Source of the DNA: Akebia trifoliata
Taxonomy: Eukaryota > Streptophyta > Magnoliopsida > Ranunculales > Lardizabalaceae
Assembly (NCBI GenBank): GCA_017979445.1
Contig: CM030713.1
Span: 30,099,915-30,163,914 of the forward strand
Length of the DNA stretch: 64,000 nt
Reading direction: 5' to 3'
The position numbers and the translations under genes were made by a program. The notes beneath the pieces were generated by a model. It ran no database searches. It was not told where the DNA came from and saw only the letters and a program-made list of their open reading frames with translations. Positions 11,737 through 22,957 of the stretch are shown in pieces (within the stretch, counting starts at the first letter, position 1; the number at the start of each line of letters is the position of its first letter).

Positions 11737-14700
11737 TCACTTTCTCATAAGAAGAACCACTGTGTGAGCTGCAATACTTCGATTTTCACCAAGGCTGTCA
11801 ACCTTCTCATGAGTTTTTGCTTTGAGATTAACAACAGATGGGTCTGCTCCAAGCAGCGCGGACAAGTTGGTTCTCATAGCCTCCTTGTGTGGGCTCAACT
11901 TCGGTCTTTGCAAGATCAAGGTTGCATCCAAGTTTCCAATCTCATAGCCGGCCTCATGCATGAGAGTCACCTGAATTGGCATAAAACAAAGGATGAATTA
12001 AACAATTAAAAACATTTGCTCCACTCCAAGTTCCCAACGAGTTGAACACACAAACACCAACAATGGTAGGCAAAATACATTCAATAACATGACGTGGCAA
12101 TTTAGAAACCTCAACAAAAATTCTACCTTCAATGTCAATATCTCAACTTGTATTATTTTGAGATGGAGGAGAACTAGCTTGTAAGATTGTCCAAGTCATT
12201 GTACTCGAGTCGAACTCTACAAAACCTAGACATGTGTGAGTTCAGACATTAATTCTATTCAAGTGGAAATTTTAAGACTTCCAAACATTTGCTCGCAATG
12301 CTTATCGTATCACACAGTACTTTATTGATTTTATTCTACTTTTCACTTTGAAACTTCACCATTTAGACTGTAGAGTAATTCAAAAGTAGTCGGCCAAAAT
12401 CCAGTTTAACGCTTGATGAAATTCATTATGATATCTAGAACAATAACGGTACCAAAGTAAAACTCTAGAGCACAACCAAACCACTCTTATCTAAGCCATT
12501 GATCTTATATCTCAGATTTACGATGCCATCCATCCCTTCCCGCCACTTCTATCTATATAGTAAAAAATGACGGTGAACCCATCACTCAGTTACAGTTTCG
12601 TGAGGTATAAAGATTGAGACAAAGGAGTAGGGTCCACACAACCCCACTTTAGTATCTTTCCTCTTTTACCCCTTTAACTTCAAAGATGATGCTCGTGTTG
12701 TAGGCATAGGTAAACTATAGTCTTTCTCTAAGATAAAATGGACTTTAATTACATTAGGGATGCAAACTACTAATAAAATTATGAATCTGAGACAAAATTG
12801 TGGAAGTCTACAAACTTCCAATTTTAAGGAGAGACAATCATACTTAAAAGATAAAGTAACGCAACACAGTTAAAGAACAATTCTTAAACCAAGCATATAT
12901 CAATAGTTTCTCCACAATATAATTCCAAATCCCTAACCCTAATCCCACCCAAAATGCTCAAATGGGTCTTAATCAGTTATTGACAATCCAAATTCCAATT
13001 CCTAACCCTAACCTTAATCCCACCCAAAATGCTCAAATGAGTCTTATTCAGTTATTGACAATCTAATTCCAATTCCTAACCCTAACCCCAACCCTCATCC
13101 CACCCAAAATGCCCAAATGAGTCTTACTTGATTATTGACAATATAATTCTAATTCCTAACCCTAACCCTAATCCCACCCAAAATGCTTAGTCTTAATCAG
13201 TTATTGACAAATCTAATTCCACCTAACCCTAATTCCACCCAAAATGCTCAAATGAGTTTTAATCAGTTATTGACAATCCAATTCCAATTCCTATCCCTAC
13301 CCTTAATACCACACAAAATACTCAAATGAGTCTTAATCAGTCCTTGATAATATAATGCCAATTTCTAACCCTAATCCTACCCAAAATGCCCCCCTAAACC
13401 CTAAATGCCCAAATGAGTCTTACTCAGTTATTGGCAATCCAATTCCAATTCCAAACCTTAATCCCACCCAAAATGCTCAAATGAGTCTTAATCAATTATT
13501 GACAATCCAATTTCAATTCCTAACCCTAACCCTAATCCCACAAAAAAATGCTCAAATGAATATTAATTAATTATTGGGAATCAAATGAATACCTAGATAA
13601 AAAAACATGAAATCGACTTAAAGAAAACGCACTGCTTCTTTTATAAACAGAGATGATGGCACACCCTTCCATTTAGGATCCGAATCCGGAAATATCTGCC
13701 CAATATCCGGAAGCCCTAATGCACCCAAAATTGCATCAACGACACAGTGAAGCAACACATCACCTATAACAATCAGAAACTTTAACCCTAAGGTATCATT
13801 GAAATTCTATACTAAAAGATACTAAATTCAGCCATATAAGAACATCTCCAATGGTAATGCTAAAATTGCCTTTAGCAATTCTATTTTTTGAGATCAAAAA
13901 GTGAAAAAATGTCAAATTTGAAACGATGCGCTCCAATGCATCATCTCAAATTCAAATGCCATATTTTCATTTTTTTTTTTTATTCTTCTTTTAATCACAA
14001 CCATCCATTATATCAATAATCATCTACAACCATTCATCCTACCAACCACATATCAATAACTACCATTCATCATATCAATCACAACCATTCATTCTATCAA
14101 TAACCATCAACAACCATTTATCCTACCAACGACCTATTAATCACAACCATCCATTATCCATTCTACCAATGATCATTCACAACCATATATCCTACCAACC
14201 ACCTATCAATCACAACCATCCATTCTACCAATAATTATCCACAACCACTTATCCTACCCGACTCCATTTCTTTTAATTTCTATAAATTCATTACTTTTAT
14301 CATGAATATTCATATTCAAACACACTACAATGAGTAATTTAAAGAAAGTCATTTTGAGAGGGGATTTTGATGAATCTTCATTGGATGAAGATCGGAGAAC
14401 AAATGTCGTGCAACTTCTTGCATCAAAGTTCTATGAAGATATACAATAAGACAACCAACGAAAGCATGTTGGTTCTTCAAAAAGTCAACGACACATATAT
14501 CATGATAGAAACTCCGACTATAAACGACTAATTAAATATTATTTCGCTGATAATCCCGTTTACCCAACTAATATTTTTTGAAGGTGTTTTCGAATGTGTC
14601 ATTCACTATTTATTCGTATCTTAAATAGGCAATGGCAATGGCAATGTTTTAAAAAAAAACATCTTTTCACCAATTATGTCAAAATTTGAAATATCTTATT

Positions 14701-16000
14701 CGTAATGCTATATTTGAGATGATGTGCTAGCTATTTTATATATAACACGTCATTTAACACAAGAGAGCATCTCCAACGTTGTGCTAAATGGGGTTTCCAA
14801 TTCTAAAATATGGCACGGTTTACAAAATCTGTCCTCTAACGCTTGAAAGTGCCTTCGAAAAATATTCGCTGGGTAAACGGGATTATCAATGAAATAATCT
14901 TTTATTAGTCGCTTATTACTATAGTTTCTATCACAATATATGTGTCGTCCACCTTTTAAAGAACCAACATGCTATTGTTGATTGTCTTATTGTGTATCTT
15001 CGTAGAACTTTGATGCAAGAAATTGCACGACATTCGTTCTCCGATCTTCATTCGATGAAGATTCATCAAAATCCCTTATCAAAATGATTTTTTAAATTAT
15101 TCATTGTAGTGTGTTTGAACATGAATATTCATGTTAAAAATAATGAATTTATAGAAATTGAAGGAAATAGAGTTAGGTAAGATAAGTAGTTGTGGATAAT
15201 TATTGGTAGAATGGATGGTTGTGATTAATAGTTGGTTGATAGAATAAATGGTTGTGAATGATTATTGGTAGAATGGATAATGGATGCTTGTGATTAATAA
15301 GTAATTGGTAAGATAAATTGTTGTGGATGATTATTGGTAGAATGAATGGTTGTGATTGATAAGGTTATTGATATGATGAATGGTGGTAATTGATATGTGG
15401 TTGGTAGGATGAATGGTTGTGGATGGTTATTGTTATAATTTGAAGGTTGTGATTAAAATATGAAAATAAGAATAAAGATAAAAAATGAAAATATGGCATT
15501 TGAATTTGAGTCGATGCATTCTAGCGCATCTTTTTCAAATTTGGCATTTTTTTTCACTTTTTGGTCTTAAAAAATAGAATTGCTAAAGGCAATTTTAACA
15601 TTACCATTGGAGATGCTCTTAGGGCTCCAAAATTACCATCTGAATGAGCATCGCAACCTCTTTCATGGGGGATATTTATGCCACCGATGATCAAAGGGTA
15701 TCCAGGTTCCAATCTATGAAGATCGAAGCCATGACCGATTCGAAAAGGCAAAGACTTTGATGGAATGTTAGTGGTTGAGGCCTTCTCTACTTCGATTGAT
15801 GTGGTTGCAGTTGTAGAAGACCTAGTGAGACTCGTAGATGACCGATTGAATCGAGAAGATGAGGAAACAAGACTGAAAGAAAGACTGTTGTTGTGTGGGG
15901 GAAGATGAAGAGATGAAGAAGAGGAAAAGATGGAGGGAACATTGAGAGATTTTCTGTTTGTTTTTGCAGGTATTGTAGTGGCGAAGATGGGAGACGCCAT
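11737..16000 (-). CDS. ISPF: 2-C-methyl-D-erythritol 2,4-cyclodiphosphate synthase, plastid
   Basis: Three exons (15637-16000, 13633-13763, 11737-11970) join to 242 residues. Residues 1 to about 80 are a Ser/Thr-rich plastid transit peptide. The mature enzyme starts near [16 protein letters not shown], with Asp93 and His95 as likely metal ligands, and continues [13 protein letters not shown] across the first splice. [10 protein letters not shown] follows, and the last exon holds [13 protein letters not shown], the [14 protein letters not shown] segment, [22 protein letters not shown], and ends LLMRK. It converts the CDP-methylerythritol 2-phosphate intermediate to the cyclic diphosphate in the plastid MEP route to isoprenoids. 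Reading frame and catalytic residues look intact despite a 1.8-kb transposon derivative in intron 1 and a minisatellite in intron 2. Confidence 0.93.
12920..13575. repeat. Minisatellite with telomere-like CCCTAA motifs, ISPF intron 2
   Basis: About nine diverged copies of a 65-85-base unit run head to tail. Each has CCTAACCCTAA followed by TCCCACCCAAAATGCTCAAA, a GAGTCTTAATCAGTTATTGA segment and CAATCCAATTCC. Copies start near 12920, 12985, 13063, 13146, 13216, 13281, 13352, 13440 and 13510. Units hold one to three telomere-like hexamers. The array ends about 60 bases from exon 2. Confidence 0.85.
13840..15618. mobile_element. Inverted-duplicated PIF/Harbinger 5' end (long hairpin) in ISPF intron 1
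   Basis: The outer ends are inverted repeats: GAACATCTCCAATGGTAATG at left and its near-complement ACCATTGGAGATGCTC at right. The arms run about 13840-14600 and about 14860-15618 around a loop of roughly 250 bases. The left arm holds an ATG at about 14331 and a diverged N-terminal Harbinger transposase-like reading with [16 protein letters not shown] and [10 protein letters not shown], broken by stops. The right arm repeats it on the opposite strand (about 14860-15110). The flanks are TAA and TTA; PIF/Harbinger elements target TWA, but these are not identical direct copies. The element leaves only about 90 bases of original intron 1. Confidence 0.8.
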
Positions 16001-16123
16001 TTATTCGAAGTTCGAACAAATGCAGTCAACCATTAATGAGATGATGTCCGTTGGTCCAAACTCCTAATTAGGAAGGGAGCACTCTAAGAATGTTTGATAC
16101 AGTGTTTCGCAAGCATTGAATTA

Positions 16124-16345
16124 AATTATCGTTTTTTTTTTAATACCAAAACGTCCGAATATTTCCTCCGAAACGGACATTTACTGTCCTGACTCCTGAC
16201 AACTGACAACCAACTGAGTTTATCCTTTATAATTTATTTTCGTTTTTTTTTTTTTAATACCAAAACGTCCGAATATTTTCTCCGAAACGGACATTTACCG
16301 TCCTGACAAGTGACAACCAACTGAGTTTTACCTTTATAATTTTTT
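16124..16345. repeat. Tandem duplication upstream of ISPF
   Basis: Two copies of about 115 bases, each with a T run, AATACCAAAACGTCCGAATA, a CTCCGAAACGGACATTTAC segment and TGACAACCAACTGAGTTT, lie 120-345 bases upstream of the start codon. CGTCCG and CGGACG-like arms make a small inverted repeat in each copy. This lies in the promoter region. Confidence 0.75.
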
Positions 16346-16834
16346 TTTTTTTTTTTCAAGACATACTACAAATAAACTTTTTAAAATATATATAGCTGAA
16401 TTAACCTTTATTTAAGGTCTAATAAACCTAAACCATATATTTTTTTTAATTTTGTAGAGAAAAAAAAACATGATCTTTATAATTTAATGTTCACAAGAAT
16501 ATTAAAACTGTAAAACCAACTCCAACAGTTATAGTTATGTTATATTAACCTCTCTTAATTTCATTTTCTTGAGGTAATAATGTGCAAAAATATTATATTT
16601 GACATTCGCCTCTCCAATATTTTTTCTAAAAATGAAAGTATATATTTTTTGGATGACAATTTGGTCAAAATAATAAATCAAGAGACATTTTTTATAGCCT
16701 AAAAGACACGTAAGCAAATATTGAGATGTTCTAAAATCAATGCTAAATATAACATCGATTTTAACATATTCCATTTTTTAGAGAACATTTGACACTTGCA
16801 TTGAAGAACATTTATGGGAGGTTGTTCCAAATTT

Positions 16835-17037
16835 TAAAATGAATAATGATAAACGAACTCCCCCACGACATACTCCCTCGTGCCGTGGCATGTGCACAGA
16901 ACCATATATTTTCCTCAATATACACAACTACATATCCCTATAAATATATGTAATTGTGTATCCCAAGGAAATCTATGGTTCTATGCACATGTCACGTCAG
17001 GAGAGTAGAGGGGTAGTTAGAAAATCAGGACTCTTTT
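16835..17037. mobile_element. Hairpin MITE, GGTTCT-core family (copy 2)
   Basis: The outer arms are ACTCCCCCACGACATACTCC and the partner around GAGAGTAGAGGGGTAGTTAG. The inner core has AGAACCATATATTTTCCTC paired with GGAAATCTATGGTTCT around ACACAACTACATATCC. The rest of 16346-17972 shows no gene apart from the 3' end of the DDA1 transcript. Bases 17040-17085 may be the end of another decayed element. Confidence 0.7.
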
Positions 17038-17972
17038 AGAATTGCCACCAAAATTTGATATGTCGCTGGAGATGCTCTAGCATGGCAAGGGTTGATCCGT
17101 ATATCAGGTACTTTTGATAAATATTTTAAAAACATACCTTTAATAAATAAAAAATTAAAAACATGACTCAAATAGGAATTTTGGCTTTGGACATGACCGA
17201 CTTGATACTTTCCCCAACTCATTTTACCAACAATGGGTGAAGCTTGGTATCGAAAATAAATATACATTGGTGAGGGAGAGTGAAACCAGAGAGTCAAGAA
17301 CATGATGTTCAAACATGTCTGAAGGTTTAGGGGCACCGGCTGGGAAGTGTCCTGGCAAACGTTTGACAAATTAAGAGAAAATCAATTAAGATAATATGTT
17401 CATCTGCACCACAAAGATTACGTAATAAATTATTGATGAAAAAGAAGCATAAAAAGATCATATATTGAAGTAATGTGAAACTCAACAAGATATAAACACA
17501 CTTGAATTAAAATAAGATATGAATTTAAAGTTTAAACAAAATTGAACAGAAGAATAAGATTTGTTTAACCAGCCCAAATATTTTACCTAACCCAACTTTA
17601 GAGTCAAGAGAACGAATATGCAATCAACTCAAATTAATAACAGACATGACTTTAGATTGAAACACTTTGACTCACCGCTGTCCATAGCTCAGTTGCATTT
17701 TGTATGTCATGTAAGGTCATATTGATCTTACACACCAATATAGAATAAAGAAAAGTCAGTACAAGAACAAATGTCAAGCACATCGATCATACACTATCTC
17801 TCACTACTTGTTATAGGGATGCTTCTCAAGCTCCCCTCCCCTGTATTTACTACATTATGATATATAATGTCCAATCTACAAGTAAGCACACAACTTAAAT
17901 AGATTCAATACATCGTCGAGACAATGGTGTGAATGAATTCAAGGAAAAATGGACCTCTTAAAAAAACAAGCC

Positions 17973-20900
17973 TTAGTTTGAAGTATCTCCAAAAGAACCC
18001 TTAGGTTGCTTGCATCCATGTTCTGGGATGAGATGTTCAGGGGCAGCTCTTTTTGGTCTCAACTGAAGAAGAGAAGCCTGTAAGAAGCTCAGAATAAAGG
18101 AAAGATAGCATATATGTACATGCCCACACTAAATAATATTGCTAAGAAGTAAAGAAATTAGACCTTCTCTTCGGCACGTTGATAGAACTGTCTCAAAAGA
18201 ATATTTGTGGCTTCGTTTGATATTACTGCCAAAAGAACATAGAGCTGTTAGGCAAATAAAATATATATATAAGAATTGGATATCACAACTAAGTGGATAT
18301 CGTGGTTTCCACATTTTATCCCACAATCTCAGTAAAAAGTTATGTATACAAGTTAATATCGGTCATGAGTCTCATGGTTGGGATAGAAAGACACTTAGTG
18401 AATTAATATTTACCTCGAATTCCTACAGGTTATTGGCACATAATAAAATTGGGTGTTTGGTTGTGAAAAGAAATTTGAAGAATGTTATAACTTGGGTATC
18501 CGAGCCTTGATAAGCTCCTCAGGAAGGGAGGTCAAGTGTTTGAAACTCCACGAAGCAATGAATTCCTTGGGGCCACCCTTCAGGGTCCAATTGAACCTCG
18601 ACTCAACCAGTTGCACGTAGGACTTTCCAAGGGGGCGGTGCATGTGACCATGGGATTAGTCTCACATACCCATGATAGATTAAAAAAAAAAAAAAGTTAT
18701 AGCTTGGGCATCCATCCATTTGAATAGGCACTTCCAAATACTTTGGAGAAGATTAGAGAACTCCACAAAAAGAAGAATATGGTATTTACCCATGTATAGA
18801 CATGCGAATGATTTGGACAAGGATGGGGAAAGCCCTCAATCTTTGTGTAATAGGAAGCTATCTCTTCCCCTCAATCCTTGTATACCGGAAGCTATCCTTA
18901 ATTTCCACCATACTTTTTTCTTCAATAAAATTTCTTAAACTGTTATTCGTATAATTTCTGGTTTATACTTTCCTTTTTCAGATATTCATTAATAAGGTTT
19001 TTCTAAGGATTAGGGCTAGGGTTTCCAACTATTAGGGTTATGGAAAATTAGAATATTAAAGAGTCCTACATATAAAGAGAGAAAAAGCATTATATATATA
19101 TATATATAGGATCAGGATCCGTATACACATAAAGCTACTCATAAAGCTACAACGCGTTTTGTCTTATATGGGCAAAAATGTTTGGAATGGGCTGATTTTT
19201 TGTCAGGATGATCTCTATGGTGAGGAGATCATCCTTGCCAAAAATCAGCCCATTATGAAACTTCTAGCCCCATGTTTACAAGTTGAAAAATTTTAGACCG
19301 TCCAATTTTTGTAAAATCACTTTCGATGGGGTTAGTAGTTTTGGAATGGAATGATTTTTTGCAAGGATGATCCCCTCACCACAGAGATCATCCTCACAAA
19401 AAATCAGCCCATTCCGAACCTTTTTAACCATATAAGACAAAAACATTGTAGCTTTATGAGTAGCTTTATGTGTCTACGGAACCCAACCCATATATATATA
19501 TATATATATGTAAATGAAGAGAAGAAAAAAGAAAAAAAAATCATTTTAGCTATTGGAATTCCACATGCTATTAAAGACTTTCTTGTCTTCATTTTAGCTA
19601 ATCTTAAGCCTCTAAAAATAACCCCTCAACTCCGTCACGTTTCTTTAATTTTCTCGTCTATCACTAGAAAAAGTGTTGAAAAAGAATACAAACTAATACT
19701 AGAATCCTCAATAGGCAGAAGGAATCTACTTACCTTGATTTGGTGGTGGAACAGTCCGACTATGAGTAGGATGATAGGTGACAGGTGTTATTTTCTGAAG
19801 TCATACAGGAAAACTAAATTCAGGAACCAGGATGAAAGAAATAATATGATAGTAATAGTAATAAAATATCTTATCAATTTATGAATATCTCTTTGTTAAA
19901 TATAAGAAAAAACTAAGATCATTACAAGACTGCATAGATGATCCTTTAGAAAATAAACAACCATTGAATAAAAGCCAACTATCAATATCACAGTAAGATA
20001 ATTCTAAATTCTTAGAGAGCCCACCAGTGAAAAAACAAACCACCATTAACTAAAAGAATGAAACTTAATTTCTAATAAGTCCTGAAACTTGTCTATCCAT
20101 TCGAGAAATCATCCCTTAATTTAAAGAAACGTCATATGAAAAATTGATTTCATAGGATGTAACCTCTGTTGAAATTATAACAACATTTTTGAAGTACCAT
20201 GCTGAAGACATGACAACCCAAGGTTTCTGAATTTGACCGGAATATTTCCCTAATTGGTTCAGAATTAGTGATCCACACTAATTTTCCATGCTTTATCAGA
20301 TATCACTGAGAGAATATTGACATAGATGTACGCCATATAGCAAAGAAAAGAAACTCAACAAACTAAACTGAAAATCATAAAACATGCAATTTACCACCAA
20401 TGGACATAATAGAGATGATGGAAGAGAATTTCAAGGGGCTTTCTTTGCTTTCAATGCAAAAACCTTTTAAAATATGTAATAGAAGGTGGCACGTGCAAAT
20501 GCACATGTATCGTAAGGGCCCATTTGTAATTTAAAATATTAATTAAAAGAAGTATGAAGATTACATAATAAAAATGATATTTTTATAATTTTGAAAACTA
20601 AACGACATGATTATAGAGCATGGGATTGCAATTTTCTTGATGTTTGACCAAAATAACCCTGATTGTTTTAAATTTAAACGAAAAAGTGGGGGAACTTGTA
20701 GGGTCCAAGTTTTGGTGTGGAACCACTCCTACTCCGCCTTCTCTCATTATAAAAGTAAAGATATGGATGAACCCATTTCAATCAAAACAACATAAGCATT
20801 CTACATGAAAGCAATAAGACCGACTATACTTTACAGAGCCAAAGGTTGGGTAATCAGGAAACAGGTTCATAAATCAAGTATAGCAGAAATGGGGATGATC

Positions 20901-21665
20901 AAAAAAATGAGAGGTAAGACCGCAAATTGAAAAAAAAAACAAAAAGTGAGCGTGTAGGATAAAATGTAGGAGTAGACCCACTAAGAGAGAAACTCGAATT
21001 CAATTAAGATGGTTTAGTCATGCACAACAAAGACCAATACTAGGGCTCTAACCCATAGCTCGGTTGGTTTGACACATTGCAAAACAACTTTGAGGTGATG
21101 GGTTCAAATACAAGTCCAGCAAACCCATAAAAAAGGACAATAATACCCATAGTTTGGAAGAACGTGCAAGTTGAAGGTTCTATATAGAGATAGAAAGACC
21201 AATCATTAACAAAAGGCTTGATTTTGGATAGAATTGAATAGAGGAAAATGGTTCATTCAACCAATCATTCCTACCCACTCAAATTAAGATTATAATTATA
21301 CTTAATTTTGAAAGAATTTGAGATTCGAATCTATAGTTTAGCAAATAATGCCTGGAAATTATAGAACTAAGAGACCCAATAAAACCCTGATTATATATGA
21401 AGAGAGAGAACGCATAAATAATTAAAAAAAATTCCAGTTTATCACATAATTCAACAGAGAAAAAGCTTCTTTGATTGTGCAGATATCAATAAAAGAGGAA
21501 TCAAGTCGAGATCAAATAAAAGAAAAAATTGAACATCAATTAGAAAAAATTTCGTTAAAAAAAAAAAAAAAAAAGACTTACAGAAGGATTGGTAGGATCA
21601 GAGGGTCGGAGTTGGCTGAAGTTGTGAGGATCGATTGAAGGCCAGTCGCCAAACAGAGACCCCAT
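17973..21665 (-). CDS. DDA1: DET1- and DDB1-associated protein 1
   Basis: Four exons (21582-21665, 19734-19794, 18164-18225, 17973-18062) join to 98 residues. The start [20 protein letters not shown], the [11 protein letters not shown] segment, [21 protein letters not shown] and [20 protein letters not shown] match plant DDA1 along its length. DDA1 is a small subunit of the CUL4-DDB1-COP10-DET1 (CDD) ubiquitin ligase. In Arabidopsis it helps recognise abscisic acid receptors for degradation. The last 10 residues (GSFGDTSN tail) vary between species. Exon 4 has a second AG acceptor 15 bases upstream that would insert ASLLQ. The introns are very long for so small a protein (up to 1.8 kb) and are filled with SINE, MITE and LINE copies. 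Confidence 0.92.
18484..18713 (+). mobile_element. SINE-like insertion with 18-bp target duplication
   Basis: The body 18502-18695 ends in an A-run. It contains GGTCAAGTGTTTGAAACTCC, resembling a Pol III B box. It is bordered by GTTATAACTTGGGTATCC (18484-18501) and GTTATAGCTTGGGCATCC (18696-18713), two mismatches in 18. It lies in DDA1 intron 2. Confidence 0.7.
19109..19488. mobile_element. Hairpin MITE, GGGCTGATTTTT-core family (copy 1)
   Basis: The ends are inverted repeats built on ACACATAAAGCTACTCATAA and TTATGAGTAGCTTTATGTGT. Inside are two back-to-back small palindromes with GGAATGGGCTGATTTTTTG, a GGATGATCTCTATGGTGAGG segment and the complementary AAAATCAGCCCATT. TA repeats flank both ends. 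It sits in DDA1 intron 2. Confidence 0.8.
20483..20765. mobile_element. Unclassified dispersed element (pair with 49015-49285)
   Basis: AGAAGGTGGCACGTGCAAAT starts a block that continues CCATTTGTAATTTAAAATAT, GGGATTGCAATTTTCTTG, ACCAAAATAACCCTGATT and TACTCCGCCTTCT. The same order recurs at 49015-49285. The ends AGAAGGTGG and the complement of CCGCCTTCT suggest short terminal inverted repeats. It is within DDA1 intron 1. Confidence 0.6.
20800..21290 (+). mobile_element. RTE LINE remnant split by a SINE-like insert
   Basis: The plus strand reads [19 protein letters not shown], then [18 protein letters not shown] and [13 protein letters not shown], the RTE LINE C-terminal order. It is interrupted at about 21046-21160 by a tRNA-like unit with box A-like TAGCTCGGTTGGTTT and box B-like GGGTTCAAATA. 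It is decayed and not coding. Confidence 0.65.
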
Positions 21666-21689
21666 AAAATTTGTTTGAGAATTGAGAGA

Positions 21690-21877
21690 GAGAGAGATTT
21701 TATTTTTAGTAAAAAATAGATTTTGTTGAAGAAAAAGCGAAATAATACAGAGACACCGCTGTTTCCAGTTACTCCAGTTAGGTTAACTGCGGTGGCAGAG
21801 AACCGATCGCTTCAAAATTACCAAACAGTCCTCTATAGTTATCTTCGAATACTTAGAAATAAGAGTAGCGTTCAATG
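21690..21877. other. Presumed DDA1 promoter region
   Basis: This stretch upstream of the DDA1 start has an AG-rich leader (GAGAGAGAGAGA at about 21685). I see no clear TATA box. A MITE begins at about 21880, so the promoter is short or overlaps the MITE. Confidence 0.4.
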
Positions 21878-21879
21878 GC

Positions 21880-22232
21880 CAACAGTTTGGCAAACATTTT
21901 GGCAAACACATTTTTCAAAACATGAGTTAGAGGTCTTGGAATGGGCTGATTTTTGGTGAGGATGATCTCTATGGTGAGGAGATCATCATCACAAAAAATC
22001 AGCCCATTCCAAAACTTCTAACCTCATTAAAAATGGTTTACAAAAAATGGACGGTTCACGATTTTTCAACTTGTAAAATGGGGCTAGAAGTTTTGGAATG
22101 AGCTGATTTTTGGTGAGGATGATCTCCTCACCGTAGAGATCATCCTCACCAAAAATCAGCCCATTCCAAGACCTCTAACCCATGTTTTGAAAAAGTGTTT
22201 GCCAAAATGTTTGCCAAACTGTTGGCCACGGA
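21880..22232. mobile_element. Hairpin MITE, GGGCTGATTTTT-core family (copy 2)
   Basis: The inverted ends are GGCCAACAGTTTGGCAAACA and TGTTTGCCAAACTGTTGGCC (perfect over 20). Inside are two palindromes with GGAATGGGCTGATTTTTGGT and GATGATCTCTATGGTGAGG. The core matches the copies at 19109 and 57381, but the ends differ. Confidence 0.85.
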
Positions 22233-22299
22233 TAGGGACCCTAGAAATAAAGTTGAGCAAAAGTTTGGTGTTGGACACCATACCTATCATGTATATTTT

Positions 22300-22510
22300 T
22301 ATGAATCGTGATAATTTGACTGTCCCACGTGGCACACTAAATCAACTCTCTTGACGTGACAAGTTTGAGAATCGTAGATACAAAACTTCACTTTCCCATA
22401 AAAATGTGCATTCCAAGACGTACAAATCTATGCTTCCCGAGCTTGTCACATCAGGAGAGTCGATTGAGTGTACCACGGGGGATAGTCAAATTATCACGAC
22501 TCATATTTTA
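22300..22510. mobile_element. Hairpin MITE, GGTTCT-core relative (copy 3)
   Basis: Ends are inverted: GAATCGTGATAATTTGACTG at left and its partner AGTCAAATTATCACGACTC at right. The inner stem has GACGTGACAAGTTTGAGAAT and a CGAGCTTGTCACATCAGG partner. Confidence 0.7.
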
Positions 22511-22564
22511 TTTGCCAATAGGAGCCACCTATATTAGGTCCATTTCATTGAAGACCTATTAAAG

Positions 22565-22725
22565 AGGAGTCGTGCTAGAGTAACCTCAGTGGAGGATGGT
22601 GCGCGTATGTCCGTAGATATGTTTTACTTATATTTCGGAGAGACGCATATACATGCATGCGTGCGCCACCACGTCAAGATGTCTCTCGTATGTCCCCCGT
22701 TGAGATCACTCAAAAATTAATCATC
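22565..22725. mobile_element. Hairpin MITE relative (copy 4)
   Basis: The ends GTGCTAGAGTAACCTCAGTG and AGATCACTCAAAA-like partner enclose ATTTCGGAGAGACGC and GCGCCACCACGTCAAG. The arms are diverged, so limits are approximate. Confidence 0.45.
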
Positions 22726-22754
22726 AGAGAAAATCATCTGGATAAGTTATTCCT

Positions 22755-22957
22755 ATTAGAATAATGATCAATTGACTTCCCCTCTACTCTCCTCACATGA
22801 CATGTGCTTAAAACCATAGATTTTTTCTAAAGATACACAATTACACATACCCTTAAATATGTGTATTTGTGTATCCCGAGAAATATCTATGATTCTCACT
22901 TACCACATCAGGAGGGTAGAGGGGGAGTTAAAAAATCACGACTCTTCCTATCATATG
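22755..22957. mobile_element. Hairpin MITE, GGTTCT-core family (copy 5)
   Basis: The ends TTGACTTCCCCTCTACTCTC and AGGGTAGAGGGGGAGTTAA pair. The core has AAACCATAGATTTTT paired with AAATATCTATGATTCT around ACACAATTACACATACCC. Confidence 0.75.

Noticed and set aside
12920..13575. Possible interstitial telomere or CRISPR-like array
   Set aside because: The units have telomere-like hexamers but also 60 unrelated bases each, and vary too much for a CRISPR array, which is not expected in a plant.
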